The position numbers and the translations under genes were made by a program. Of a stretch of 64,000 bases of DNA, positions 1-11,861 are shown piece by piece (the stretch's first letter is position 1; every line of letters begins with the position of its first letter). Below the pieces are notes generated by a model that worked only from the letters and a program-made list of their open reading frames with translations, searched no databases and had not been told where the DNA came from. The stretch is from Catonia carolina (taxonomy: Eukaryota > Arthropoda > Insecta > Hemiptera > Achilidae): the NCBI GenBank assembly GCA_035578175.1, contig JAQMRL010000003.1, forward strand, positions 60,992,672 to 61,056,671, written 5' to 3'.

Positions 1-1417
1 CCTAACTCTCCTATAAAATGCAGGCTGATATACAATCAGATAGGTAAATATGCCTCACACAACTAGTACAAAACACACTTCACATTATTCAAAAAAAAAT
101 AATGAAGGACCTAACATAATACAACAAACACAAGCAGATGTAACATAAATTATATTTTATATAATTAATAAAATCATTAACAACAAAATTTTAGTTACAT
201 ACCAACATTAGTTCAATTAAACCAATTTCATTTGATAACTGTTTAACTTTAAATACATTCAATTACATAATTATCTAGAACTTATGTTACTTATAAATAG
301 GCAAATGTTTACTGAAAATAAATTTGACAGGACATTTTTTTACTTCATACATTTACATCTATGTAAAAGATAATTTTTACTTTTAGCAGACAGGAATAGT
401 ATAATGTCATTAATTTCAAAACTGTTAATCTGTAAATTATAAAATTTCAGTCCTTATTAATAAATGAAAAGTTAAAAATAACCTCTTATGACAATAAAAT
501 ATTCAGTTTAAAAATTATTGATTTGATTAGTCAGGTAAAAATTCTGAATAGTAATAAAATGTTTCTATGTGTAGTTAGGTTAACTGTACATGTTTACATA
601 AATACCTTGTGGAATGTAACATCTGCCAGAACATTCACAAATCAGAAAACCCCAAACGTAGAACACAAAATGCATTACTAAATCAAGCTTCAAATAAACG
701 ATCTTCATAAAAAAAACTAACACTTAACAAAATAAACTACGTACAGCACAAAAGTAAACCGACAATAAAAATAATCAATCTGTCATCTGCTAATACGATT
801 CTACACATGTGACTGATTCATTAATACGTTAGATAGAAAACAAAATGCAGTTCAGCTAACGTAAATTCAATAAAAAAATGGAAAAAGGACAAATGAAATT
901 TTAATACCTGAAATTTTAATACGCTATTTACTTTTTACACTTTAATCGATTTTGCAAAACAGCTCAGTTTTTAATTCATACACCCAAATAATTCAATACA
1001 CGATTCGTAAATATCTACAATTTTTTAAAAACACTAATGTCGGACGGAATTAAATTACGGTATTGATGTCGAAAAATGAGCAGACATCCTCTGGTAATTA
1101 ATTAAGAACAAACTGTAAACGTGACGAAAGCAAATTTTTTAGGTCGTACACCATCAATTTAACTTAACCCCTCCTCTAAAAAAATCCAATATGCGTTCAC
1201 TCTTTTCACTCACTACAAGTTAATATTGAAATTTTAATAATACGAATATTAAAAACAACAAAATTTAAGATTTTCATTCCAAACAACGTGAAAAGAGAGA
1301 AAGGACACGTCCTTTCTGTTTACAAGATTTCTCGTTAAACCTCAAAATACCAACAAAAATATTTTCCAAAATCAACTAATTAAGAGCATAACATAAAATA
1401 TAATTCTTTGTACTTAC
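1..1417. other. AT-rich non-coding DNA, probable intron
   Basis: No coding signal or recognised repeat. By position it would be intron 1 of the BED-finger gene. Confidence 0.4.
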
Positions 1418-1732
1418 GCTAATGTTAAAAACCCGATTTCGATTATTCGGGTAGAGAAAATGGAAAAGTCCCTGCGTAGGCCAACCCTGCCCCGTAGACG
1501 TTTCTCTTGCTCTATTTTCCTGCTGTTCTTTAAGAAAGTTATGTCTTTTCCCCTTCCCATGAGCTTTCACATCATTAAGTCCTCCATGACTTACTGGGAA
1601 CACTTTCTCACATAATAAGCAATATGCTTTATGTTTATCTTCCTTCACTGAAACTAGCCACGATGAAAACTCATTATTTGACAACCATTCGGTAACAAAC
1701 TTGCAAAGACGGCGTTTCTCGGGGCGCGCCAT
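1418..1732 (-). CDS. First exon of a BED-like zinc-finger protein (partial gene)
   Basis: ATG at 1732-1730 opens 105 codons ending exactly at a strong splice donor (GTAAGTAC, minus strand, from 1417), phase 0. Reading on through the donor gives a stop 13 codons later, so splicing is likely. Residues about 38-65 hold a C-x2-C ... H-x5-H zinc finger (YCLLCEKVF ... KAHGKGKRH) preceded by an aromatic/basic stretch, the layout of BED-type fingers on hAT transposases and hAT-derived host proteins. The start is preceded by the only short GC-rich patch nearby (GGCGCGCC overlaps codons 2-4). Later exons must lie below position 1 or in the AT-rich DNA at 1-1417, where I found none. It may be a domesticated hAT-derived gene or the 5' end of an old transposon. 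DNA binding is inferred from the finger only. Confidence 0.6.
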
Positions 1733-3420
1733 ATTAGTTAATTATTAAACTATTGCCCAATGGCAATTAAGCTACCATTTTGACACATCCTTTAATTCCA
1801 GTTAAACGCCAGGCGGTGATATAACTGTTATTCCAGCCTATTTTTAAATTTCGTTTGAAAATAAAATTTTAAATTATTAAAGATATTATAAGTTACTTCT
1901 AATTAATTAGATACTACGATTTTACTAATTCATGAAGATAGCTACGCCGATTGTACACAAAATCGATTAGCTTCACTTTTTGTGTAATATCTAAGATGTG
2001 TGACCGTGTCAAATATTTTAACTAAAAGTTCCCTATTTTTGGAAATGATCGTTGTTCTAACATGCACTTCTTAAGTCTTACTCACTCAAATTTTAAAATT
2101 TCGGCGTATTCCTGATTTATAACCTGTACGTTACTCATAAACTAACGATTATTTTCGTAAACTATTTAATAATTCATAACCTTAAAAGATTTTTTTTCTC
2201 TAAGAGAGAAATTGAAGTAGCCAAACCAATAAAAAATTGTTCGATGTATCGCCAGTTTCTACCACAATTATTTCCGAAATCTTGAGTAAATTACAATAAT
2301 GCTAATTTTTACGAGAAAGACGTTTTAGAAGTAAAGTAACACTGAATGAGTAAGCTACTTAGCCGGGTGATCACCTGAGAACTAACCATTACAGACTAGA
2401 TTCTCTCATCTAGTTTTTGGTTGCTATTATATTTTCTTGTGTAAAACGCTGATAATCGATTAGGCCTATTGTTTGTAGAAATAATTTTTTCTAAAGGCAA
2501 GAAGGGGTTAAGTAGCTTACATTATAACTGTTTTAGGACATGACAAAATATATGATCTTTTTCTTTCTTCCAAATACACAAAAATTAGGATATATACTTA
2601 TGGAATTTTAATTGTTCATATTTTTTTGAACCAATAACTTTTTTGTTTGAAATTACTACCCGGTGTTATCACCCAACTTATAAAGTGCAAGTTGTATTGG
2701 AAATGGTGTGTCTGCTTCAGATGTTGCCTACTGGCTCCTTAACAAGTCCAGCCTGTCCAACAAACTTTAGGCTTGGTACTTTATTTTAAATAGTGACTTT
2801 ATTGAAGGCTTGGGAGCTTTAGTTCCTACAATCTATAAAAAAATAATGCATATGGGATCTTTTACATTTTGAATACCATCTACTTGACTCAATTAATTAC
2901 TATATTTTACACTTTTGTGCAACAGACAATAAATAAAATTCTGTTTAAGTTTACAACAACCAGCCTGTAGGAGTGCCACATTAATCTTTTATAAATTAGA
3001 AAATAACTGGAGAGGTCTATGAGATAGACAGTAATTCCTATTCACTTTTTAACACCAAATTCACCTTGAATATTGAGTAATAATAACATTGAAGTGTTAA
3101 TTAAATACCTAACTTGTTATAACAATCTCACAAATTTTCCTTTCTTGCCATTTTTTTGGTAGTACTTCCAGAGTAGAGAAGGAAAAATATTTTAAATCTA
3201 CAATGTTAATCAGGGTAGAAATTTTCACTGTACCAAATTCAGAATGTTCCATAACCAAATTACAATTATTGATTTACCTTACTGTATTCTAAATGTGAAT
3301 AAAAAGAAAAATTAATTTCTAATTGTATCACCATTTTTCATTATCTACTGCATAATAAATGTAATAGGATTCTTAACTTTTGGTAGTCTCGTAAATGATT
3401 TAATAGACATTTTATATAAT
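1733..3420. other. AT-rich non-coding DNA with one weak inverted repeat
   Basis: Probable 5' flank of the BED exon. A 15-bp inverted pair (GTAAGCTACTTA type) sits near 2350-2365 and 2505-2520 and could be the ends of a tiny MITE. Nothing else is recognised. Confidence 0.3.
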
Positions 3421-3426
3421 ATAAGT

Positions 3427-3905
3427 TTGCCCATAACAGGCAGGTGGAGTGTGAAATTATTTGCAATTGATCTGCTAGTTCCAGGGCTACAAAAAAATAG
3501 TTCTGTTTCTTATCACATCTTCTTCTTCAGGTGCCTTCTCCATTACAAAGGTTGGCTATAATCATGGTCAGTCGTACCTTGTCCACTGCTGCTCTGAAAA
3601 GGTCTTATCACATAAACAGCCAATATATGACTGAAACCTTTTAGGGTAGAGGTATAAACTATACTTGTCACAGTTATCTTCTCTTGAGAGTAATGAATTT
3701 CATTTCATAATACAGACAGACCCAGTGGTGAATTAAGTGAAAACATCATTTACAGGGTGAAAAGCAGATGCTTTTCAGAGGATCTGGCATGCTGAAAAGC
3801 ACACTTTTCCACTCAGTGAGGAAAGCAATGGTAAACCACCTCATTCCTTGTTTTACTTAGTAAAGCCTTTAGAGTTTGAAACCAGCCTTTCGGCAGATGA
3901 CCTAA
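3427..3905 (+). repeat. R390 interspersed repeat, copy 1, with an insertion
   Basis: First of five copies of a family about 390 bp long. It begins TGCCCATAACRGGCAGGTGG, has a middle block containing CAGACCC-GTGGTGAAT, and ends CAGCCTTTCGGC.GATGACC. About 3516-3602 interrupts the alignment with the other copies. That piece (CTTCTTCAGGTGCCTTCTCC, then a GGTTGGCTATAATCATGG-like stretch) looks like the tail of an unrelated non-LTR element. No coding capacity or tRNA-like head is seen, so the class is unknown. Confidence 0.65.
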
Positions 3906-4302
3906 ACAACACAATATAATTAGCAGCATTTACTTGGGTAGCAGTTATACTGTATCAACCATCTTACATGATTTATATTACTTCAGGCAGAATCATTCGC
4001 AATGTTAAGCGCTTTTTCGTAAAAATACGGGTGCGACAACTCTACTTCACTCTCATTTTCTATGAAATGGAAAATCTGTTTAAAACTTATCTGATATATA
4101 AATTATTTATAGCTCTAAGTAATAATTAAGTGTTAAGGAAAACATAGTCTATAAAAATTTTTGTATCATGTACAAAAGTCAAATCAGAACATTTAATTTC
4201 TTTTCATAATTTAGGTGCAAGTCCAGCATACTATCAGAAGAAGAACTACATACAGAAGAAGGTCAGCCTGTATATGTTATTGCATTGCAACTAATATTTT
4301 AT

Positions 4303-4450
4303 TTATTTTTTTATTCAGAGACGATGCCTACACAACTCTTGGCTTGTATGTATTTGGTATGAGGTGATATACAAATCTAAGAATGTCAGATCTGACCGGG
4401 AATCAAACCCGTGACCTCAATATAGAAGCCTCTTGTGCTGACCACTACTA
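4303..4450 (-). repeat. tRNA-derived SINE (family B)
   Basis: On the minus strand a tRNA-like head with B box GGGTTTGATTCCCGGTCAGA is followed by a body ending in A/T-rich sequence. The body matches the split copy at 27830-27908 + 34667-34757. It is not a working tRNA: the acceptor stem and A-box side are degenerate. Confidence 0.6.
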
Positions 4451-4874
4451 TAGGTCAAGAAACCTATCATTATAATGTACTATTTAAAACTTACAACCAA
4501 ATATAATTTTTGTTAATTTATACCAGTAATTAGAAACACAGTTCTAAAAGATTACCAGCTCTGCGATATTACAAAATGATCATCCGTATACAATATACAC
4601 ATGATTATTAGAACATCCTCACTACAAAACTGTATTTTTACAAACATGTAGGGAAGGAAGATAAACTTCCAATAGAATTTTCCCAATGAAGGTATTCACC
4701 AACAGGTTTTTTAAAGCTCATAACAAGATAAGACGAAGAAACTTATTAGAAATATTTTACTCCTTACCTATTGTGATCTAGGATTTTCTCTAATTCACTC
4801 AAAAAATCAGATATTTTAGCATCTCAACTCTGTGTGGAGTTTTGTTTAAATTATATTAATTAATTATGGCTAAC

Positions 4875-4990
4875 CCACTGAGTAGGTTTAGTGGTAAAGT
4901 CATCACTGTGAGTCAGCTGTTTTAAAAGCAGATTTTCGAAGACAAAAGTTCCATGGTTCAGATCCTGGTAAATGTAGTAAAAATTGGTAA
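4875..4990 (+). repeat. tRNA-like SINE head
   Basis: An A-box-like GTTTAGTGGTAAAGTC is followed about 65 bp later by a B box (GGTTCAGATCC). Flanks are AT-rich. Probably a decayed SINE. Confidence 0.4.
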
Positions 4991-5029
4991 ATGATCCTTT
5001 CAACAAGTCAACTAACTTAAAACTTGGCC

Positions 5030-5100
5030 ACCTCTGTGGCCCAATAATTAGCATACTATGCTACAAAGCAGAAGTTCCAGGTTTGATTCCCAGCTAGGAT
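5030..5100 (+). repeat. SINE head (family B-like)
   Basis: The start CCACCTCTGTGGCCCAATAA, AGCAGAAGTTCC and the B box GGTTTGATTCCCAGC match the SINE at 23935-24060 part by part. Confidence 0.55.
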
Positions 5101-5845
5101 CTAGAAAATTATCATACAATCAAACCCACCGTTTTGAAACACGAATAGTTGCCAATAACCAGGATGTTGATGCAACTTTAAAAAACACTAAAAATTAACA
5201 ATTTTTTTGACTAAATCAAGTTTCAGATGGAATAAATAAGAAATGTTGATAACAAAGAATTACACAACAATATTATTTAAAAAATATTAATTTTATTTAG
5301 AAAATACTTACAATATTTATATAGTTTTTAATAAATTTGGATAAAATTATAAATGAGATTACTAACTTATAATTAAGCTGTTTAATATATTGCTTAATCT
5401 ATTGGTTATCCGTAAGATCCAGCTTCTTCTAAGTCCACGTTATAAATGCACACTCACTTTAACTTTATAACTTCTTTACTTGAGTTCATTTATTCTGGAT
5501 AAATGAATAATTTGATATAAAACAGTAATTTCTTTACTGCTTTATAATTAACTGCCAACATATATCAATACATTATTTATCTGCTAATAGAATTAAATCT
5601 GAACAAATAATATTTTTATGGAAGCCAGAAGCACTAATGACTACACTAGCTGGCTTTTCAACAGATATCCATCATTTTATGATGGTACGTTAAAAACTAA
5701 GAATTCATTACATATTATACAAAACAAAAACAACAAAATACAACTGGACACTCTGCTTATAAAAGTTTTTGTTAAAAATGCTGCACCAACTTCACCAGCT
5801 ATTAGAAACTATAAAATAAGATAGTTCTGTGTCAATAAGAGAAAC
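5101..5845. other. AT-rich non-coding DNA
   Basis: Nothing recognised. The open frame at 5618-5824 has low-complexity composition and no family resemblance. Confidence 0.3.
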
Positions 5846-5847
5846 TA

Positions 5848-6648
5848 CTGTGGAGTGAATGTTTTAGTCCAGTAACCCAATTGTTAATGTCTGGTAAGTT
5901 TTTCTACAAATGGGAAATTTTGTTTTGTGACACAAAGTTGGTAGCCCTACTCAACCCGTATTGATACGTCAGTGTGAGTTGTTTCTCCTTGAGCTGTGTA
6001 AAATTTTGTGCCGTTTCTGGTCGTGTTACAAACAGAATGTCTTTTACCCTAGAAGAACGGGTTTTCATTCTTGAACAATATTCAATTACGAAATCGTACA
6101 TGATACGGATACAATTTTAATGTATTAGCAGCTTTCTGACTACTCGAATATGACAAACAAACTTGCGAGGAAAGTTTTCGTAAACTTTTTCTGTGGGTAA
6201 TTGAGCAATCTTCTTTTCACATTCTCTAAAATGTCATCTGTCAAGAGAGTTGGTCGACCACTATGTTTTCTGTCGCAAACACTACCTGTCTCTCGAAATC
6301 GGTTTGTTAGCCTAGACATTGACATTTTTCTGGTGGAAGAACACCAACAAATTTAATTCAAAATGATTCTTTTACACTCGCGTACGATTTCGTAGCAAAA
6401 TATTGTTCAAGAATGAAAACCCGTTGTTCCAGGGTAAAAGACATGCTCTTTGTAACATGACCTGAAAGAGCACAAAATTTTACACAGAATCAACAAGAAG
6501 AAATTTAAAATTAGAATCAACTCACACTGCCGTATCTATACTGGTTGAGTAGGGCTACCAACTTAGTGTCGCAAAACAAAATTTCCCTTTCTTAGAAAAA
6601 AATTACCAGACATTAACAGTTGAGTAACAGGACTAAAAAATCACTCAG
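5848..6648 (-). mobile_element. Fold-back Tc1/mariner-type element
   Basis: Flanked by TA on both sides, with two long arms (about 5848-6105 and 6390-6648) that are reverse complements with few mismatches. Each arm contains the start of the same transposase (MSFTLE.RVFILEQY). Between them on the minus strand lies the second helix-turn-helix region (TNRFRETGSVCDRKHSGRP), typical of Tc1/mariner transposases with a DUF4817-like N-terminus. The whole catalytic DDE half is missing and has been replaced by an inverted copy of the 5' end. Non-autonomous and inactive. Confidence 0.75.
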
Positions 6649-6885
6649 TAGAACAGTATAAGATTGTAGCAAAAAACTGACCAAGATTTTTAAATCAATG
6701 TGTTTTCAAAATGTACTAATACATTTTTGTTAAAAGGTTTTTCACAGGTATTTAAAAATGTAAAATACAGCCTCTTACTTGGCCGTTTTCAAGGTCAGTC
6801 AAAATTTTTTGTGAGTTAAAATCATAGCGAGAAATATTGATGCAACCTTAACAACACTAAAAACATTATAATGTTAAGTTTATTT
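6649..6885. other. Unassigned AT-rich spacer
   Basis: Between two elements; no feature seen. Confidence 0.3.
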
Positions 6886-6888
6886 CAC

Positions 6889-7236
6889 TTATCTTTGGAG
6901 CTAATGTAAACAAACAATCTGCTCTGCTATTGGCAGTATGGTGTAACTGAGGTTACGGATAATGTTTAGTGCGAGGCATCCTAAATGCTAAAACCCATTC
7001 ACGTTTAAATGACACTGTATTTAACTGCAAAACAAAAAATTGTTTAAGGAAGAATAAACAGCACTGAACTGTTCACAAGAAACTTCAAAGTTTTGCTACA
7101 TTATAAGCAGACGCAAACACAGCATGTTTACTGTTATCAATACAACTCGCTACTGACACCAGTCACATTAACCTCATTCTTAATTATCTTCATCTTAATA
7201 ATTCATATGATTTGTTTACAAAAGTTCAAAAATTAA
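6889..7236. mobile_element. TIR element family D, short copy
   Basis: Ends share a consensus close to ACTTAACTTTGGAACTGTTG followed by TAAACAAA, in inverted orientation at 6889-6918 and 7207-7236. The same ends flank the 1.07 kb copy at 13490-14562, with which the outer 150 bp also align. No transposase. Confidence 0.6.
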
Positions 7237-7263
7237 GTAATAATAATAATGCCTCGCCTAATA

Positions 7264-7560
7264 TTGTAGTAGAGCAGACGCCAAATAAGCTTGCCTGTGT
7301 AGCTGTGTTAACAGTTTGGATTCATTAGGTAGATTTTGTGTCTTAGTATTGAACGGCCTATTAAATCACAGGCGCTGAACGATGTAAATTATCATCTATT
7401 AGCAATGTTTAAAACATTCAATTGTAAATACTGTATACAACAATTAACACCAACCACATACATATTTGGTGATGCAACCAAGTGCGCCATTACCAAAATA
7501 AATTTTCAGCGCACTTCAGAAAACCGGCAAGCTTATTTGGCGTCCACTCTCCAACAAACA
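7264..7560. mobile_element. MITE family E, intact copy
   Basis: Terminal inverted repeats of about 25 bp (AGAGCAGACGCCAAATAAGC... / ...GCTTATTTGGCGTCCACTCT). A second copy at 33226-34666 has the same ends and interior but is interrupted by a mariner. The open frame at 7336-7593 is incidental to the MITE. Confidence 0.75.
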
Positions 7561-8020
7561 AATACAGAAATCTTACACATAAACAAAACCTAACTCAAAA
7601 TAAAAAATACAAACTTGTTAACTAAAACAAAACCATAAATTATAAATAAATATAAATAAACCATGATTTATCAGGCAAGTAATACCACGCATGGTCGTCT
7701 GACCATAAGGGGAACATCCAAAATTAAGTAGAATGAACTATAGTTTAAAAACAATGTACAGTGGAAACATAAGATAAAATAAAAATTGCAACTCAAATTG
7801 GAATATTATACAAAAAGAACTTGAAATTTGATAAATATATGAATAAAATAAATTTACAATCATAATAAAGCTGCTATGCTGTTTCTGAGAAAGAAGAAAT
7901 TTTCAGTATAGGTTATACTGGTGTATTATAAATAATGTTTACCTTGCATGAAATTATATTGTTTTCTGCCTCATTTATTTCTAAGTATTTCTAATAGATA
8001 TTTTATCAACTTAGTTCATA
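7561..8020. other. Unassigned non-coding DNA
   Basis: No coding or repeat signal recognised. Confidence 0.3.
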
Positions 8021-8818
8021 TAGTTACTTGAGTCATGAGTTTGCTCTTATTTGCAACAAAGGGTAAAGGGGGAAAAGCATCAGTGTGCATGCACGACTGC
8101 TTTAATTTCACTACAACAAACACAACAACTTATATTATACCCAGAGCATATAACGTATATTGTGGAACCTTTTGCAGGTTACCTGTACGAATATAAGTGT
8201 TTTTTTTTTTACTGTAAATAGAAATGTTAGTTTCTCGAAAACAGGGGCAGACTAATCACACTACTGAACGAAATCTAATATGCAGTGTAATAATGTTGTG
8301 AAGTTGAAGCAAAAACAAAAATGCCTTTCCCTGACTCAACAAAAGCTAACCACTGTGATGTTCTCTTTCCACAATTCAAAATATAAAGAAGGAAGTTAAA
8401 GATAGTGAAGAAGGTAATTCTTCAACAGTTTTGTTGACACCTGGTAAAAAAAGGAAACGGTTAGGTAGATACTTGTGAGACTGATAGTGAAGACGCCGGT
8501 GACAGTGATAGTTAAAAAGGCAATTCATTTGTAGAAAATTTTGTTCCAATGGAAAAGGGTAGCTGGTAATTACAGTAAATAAACATTTGTAGTCATGTAA
8601 TTAAGCTATAGGCAATTACAGGTCACATTTATTTTTTATAAGGTTTATGAAGAAAACATTTTCTCGGAATAAACCACAGCTTACGAACTGTATGTAGAAA
8701 GTGCATGGTAGTGAAATGTAGTGTCTCACTGTTGAGGTTGGCAGCACTGTCAAATTTTCACTTCCCTTCCTCCCAGCCTGTCCATACGCAAAAGGCAATC
8801 TTGTGACTTCAGTATCTA
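8021..8818 (+). mobile_element. TIR element family F, copy 1 (decayed transposon)
   Basis: Left end TATAGTTACTTGAGTCATGA and right end (reversed) TATAGATACTGAAGTCACAA are inverted. The copy at 19454-20212 matches along its length. Both carry coding debris on the plus strand, including a TPGKKRKR-like basic patch, in a layout resembling IS630-type insect transposons that end their N-terminal region with such a motif. Many stops; non-functional. Family assignment is tentative. Confidence 0.55.
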
Positions 8819-10444
8819 TACCATTCCTATTAAAATCATCAAAAAATTGTATTTGTTTTTTTTGTAAATAAAACAAATTGGTATTAAACCTAAACAATAT
8901 TTTTCACCCTAATTTTTGTTTTACCATCATGGTTTCTAAAACCGGTATGATACTGTGGTGTTAATGAAGCATTCTAAGACCAATGTTTCATGAACTCATA
9001 TTTTCATCAGAAAATACCCTGAAAGATTATAATTTCTTTATTGGATGCTCTGTATAAGGCCACTCCCTCACTTGTTGGTACATTTTCATTTAGCTGGGAT
9101 TGTTCGGTACCAAAAGATCCCCCACCTAACATATTTCAATTGGTACAACCAGACCTTGTTGGGATGTGTTGTAGTGAGGTGGGAAGGTTTTGGTATACCC
9201 GAGCTATGGTAGAAATAGTCAGTCTTTCCTCGGTATTAACTGCAAGTAAAATGGCTGTAGAAAAGGATTATCATGTGATGTTGGTTTAAGATATTGAAAA
9301 GTATTCTGTTTTATACAATTATAATTACCAGAGTACTCAAAGAAGGGTGTAACAGAAAGAGCATAGACTGAATCTTTCTTCAGCACTTACAGACTCTCTA
9401 AATCTTGTATTTGATTTGTGATGTATGGAGCAAGACGGAGAAGCTTCTGATAAGATTAGTATGCTTTTACATCTTGTACATTGATTGAAATTTGTCGTCA
9501 TCTTGTGAAAGTTCTTTAGCTGCAGCAAATAGTCGACAGTTAATAATTTATTCTATATAGGGATGTCGCCAGTAATGCTTTCTTTTACATGAACATATAT
9601 ACAAATACATTACGAAATACCTTATTCACTTGATGACATGTTTCCTCAATTGTTCAAACGGTACTGCTCGTGAATACACAGACTAGTTAGAAAGTGAAGC
9701 CAGCATTGATATCAACTCGGTAAAGCAGTAAATACCCAATACAGATACTGCACCGACAAAAAGGAAGTGGCCTAACATTTACAACCTGTACAAAGACTTA
9801 GGACAATTAAACTGTACGGATGTATAATTAACTATCCCAGAGAAAGTAAATATTGTTTTTTACAAAAGATTGAATACCTAAACAGCAGCGTTAAAGAAAT
9901 TATTTACAAAATTTATTAATAAAAAATAACACATCTAATTTTTGCCAGCCTATTTATAAATATTTACAAGTAATTTACAAAATACATAAAACTTAAAAAT
10001 AGAAAAATCTATGAAAACAAAGAAATAGTACTTAACATACTAATAAAGCATATAATTAAAAATAATATAAATTTCTAATAATTCTGAAAAACAAAAATAC
10101 ATGTAATTTATTAGTCTGTGACTAGAGGGTCATTTAACAACATTACTTTGTCATCCACTCTTTTTAATACAAAAACATACATGTGGAAGCAGGATTCCCT
10201 GCTTTGAGGAAGATTCTTAAATTACAACTTTGTAATGGAAGCGACAAATATTTCACTTCTAATTTTATTTTAAAATGTTCTTGTCGTAATAATAATACAC
10301 CATAAAATTGGTATACTCGTGAAGTTAATGAATTGTTCAATTTAATCAATAGATTACGGAATAAAAGAATATTTAAGAAGTGACGGAAATTAACATTTAT
10401 AAATTCTTTGTATACATCATATAATCGAAACATGTTGTAGAGTA
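8819..10444. other. Unassigned DNA
   Basis: No recognised repeat. An 82-codon frame at 9041-9289 (+) starts with an in-frame TTG rather than a clear ATG context, has no splice support and no family I recognise. Left uncalled. Confidence 0.3.
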
Positions 10445-11225
10445 CAGTAAAACCTCCGAATTCGAGGAATTCGTTATTCATTGTAGTGTTTGGTGCGACA
10501 GTTTTCCAGATTTGTGGTAAAAAAATTCGGTACTCGCAGGAAAAAGTATGAAATTGTAGATATTTCAATTCATGGATTAGTCATAGAAATTAATCATTTC
10601 GTTATACATATAAAGAACAAATAAATTCCAACATTGAGTAGCCTACGGCTGAAGATCTGGAAGAATTAACGGTTTTCGAAAACCAACAAGAGGAAGAGGA
10701 TAGTTGCACACAACCAATTCGTGATTAAACTGTAAGACGCTTTCAGAAGGAATGAAGTAATCAAATGACCTGTCATTTTTTTATTGAGTGTGATCCATCT
10801 TTGGAGAGAAGCATCATTTTTAAATGAAAAATCGACAATGCCATGAATGAGTATAAAATTTTTTACCGTGATCTACAAAGGAGAGTCAAACAAGAACAAA
10901 TAACAAGTTTGTTCAAGCCAAACCCATAATATGACTTCTTCATTTTATACATATGTACTGTATAAATACATTGTATGTATGTATGTATATATGTGTCAAA
11001 GTGTTTAAAAAATTAGTGAATAAATAATACATCCTACATACATTAATCCAAGTGTCTTAATTTTCTGAAATTCTGTTGTTCATGTAAGTAAATACTTTCA
11101 AACAAATTTGAAAACATGTTTATAACTAATATGGAACGTAACCCCTATAATTACATGTAATTTCCCATTCCGTAATCGCAGCAATTTTACAGAAGCTGAC
11201 CTCCGCGAATATGGAGGTTTTACTG
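10445..11225 (+). mobile_element. pogo/Tigger-like element, internally deleted
   Basis: TA-flanked ends CAGTAAAACCTCC / GGAGGTTTTACTG are typical of pogo/Tigger. Plus-strand debris from about 10640 to 10930 reads like the C-terminal tail of a CENP-B-type DDE transposase (EDLEELTVFENQQEEED, then SIIFK, NAMNEYKIFYRDLQRRVKQE) with stops in between. The HTH and catalytic core are missing. Confidence 0.7.
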
Positions 11226-11332
11226 TATAATAATAATGACATTTGTGGTTGAAAAGGTTACATGTATTAACATTTAAACAAATTGAGATAACTTATTAAT
11301 AAACTTAAAACAAGATTGAAAAAAAACGATTA

Positions 11333-11530
11333 CTGTCTGTCTATAACTTGATGGCCTCCAGCAGAAAGGCGCAGAATCGGCCCGCTACTAGCCTTCTCAA
11401 TAACACTTCTTTATGTACTAAGTCCAGTATACTAGTAAGTAATAGTACTTAATGAAATGTTATTGAGAAGGCTAGTAGGGGGCCGATTTTGTTCCTCTCT
11501 GAGGGAGGCCATCAAGTTATAGACAGACAG
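11333..11530. mobile_element. Palindromic MITE (about 200 bp)
   Basis: Flanked by TA on both sides. Arms of about 75 bp (CTGTCTGTCTATAACTTGAT... inverted at the far end) form a near-complete hairpin around a 50-bp AT-rich middle. No coding capacity; Tc1/mariner-type target site. Confidence 0.8.
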
Positions 11531-11861
11531 TACCATCTTGAATATTTACCACATGTACTTTCATTTAATCACCAAACTTAATATGCTATACTCTTCACTT
11601 CAATTGCTTACAAATAATATCATACTAGAACAATATTTTACATATAATTCAATTACAAGAACACGTAAAACTAAACCAAACAAATTCTTAATCTAATGAA
11701 AACTAGAAAATAGTTCTTTAACAGGTTGGCTGCTGCAATACATAAAGGTAAGCCATCCCCGCACAGGCTATATTCATAATTAGTAAACTTTCACCACGAG
11801 CCGCACAGAAAAATTGCAAAATATTATCAATAACAAATCATATATTGAGTATATAATAGTG
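11531..11861. other. Unassigned spacer
   Basis: AT-rich, no feature seen. Confidence 0.3.

Noticed and set aside
4205..4265. Possible plus-strand exon after a TTTCATAATTTAG acceptor
   Set aside because: Coding potential is about 15 codons in any frame, the donor (GTCAGC) is poor and no partner exon was found.
7336..7593. 85-codon open frame
   Set aside because: Lies inside MITE E and overruns its terminal repeat; the sister copy at 33226 does not keep it.
9041..9289. 82-codon open frame, plus strand
   Set aside because: No clear ATG context, no family resemblance, no splice-supported neighbours.
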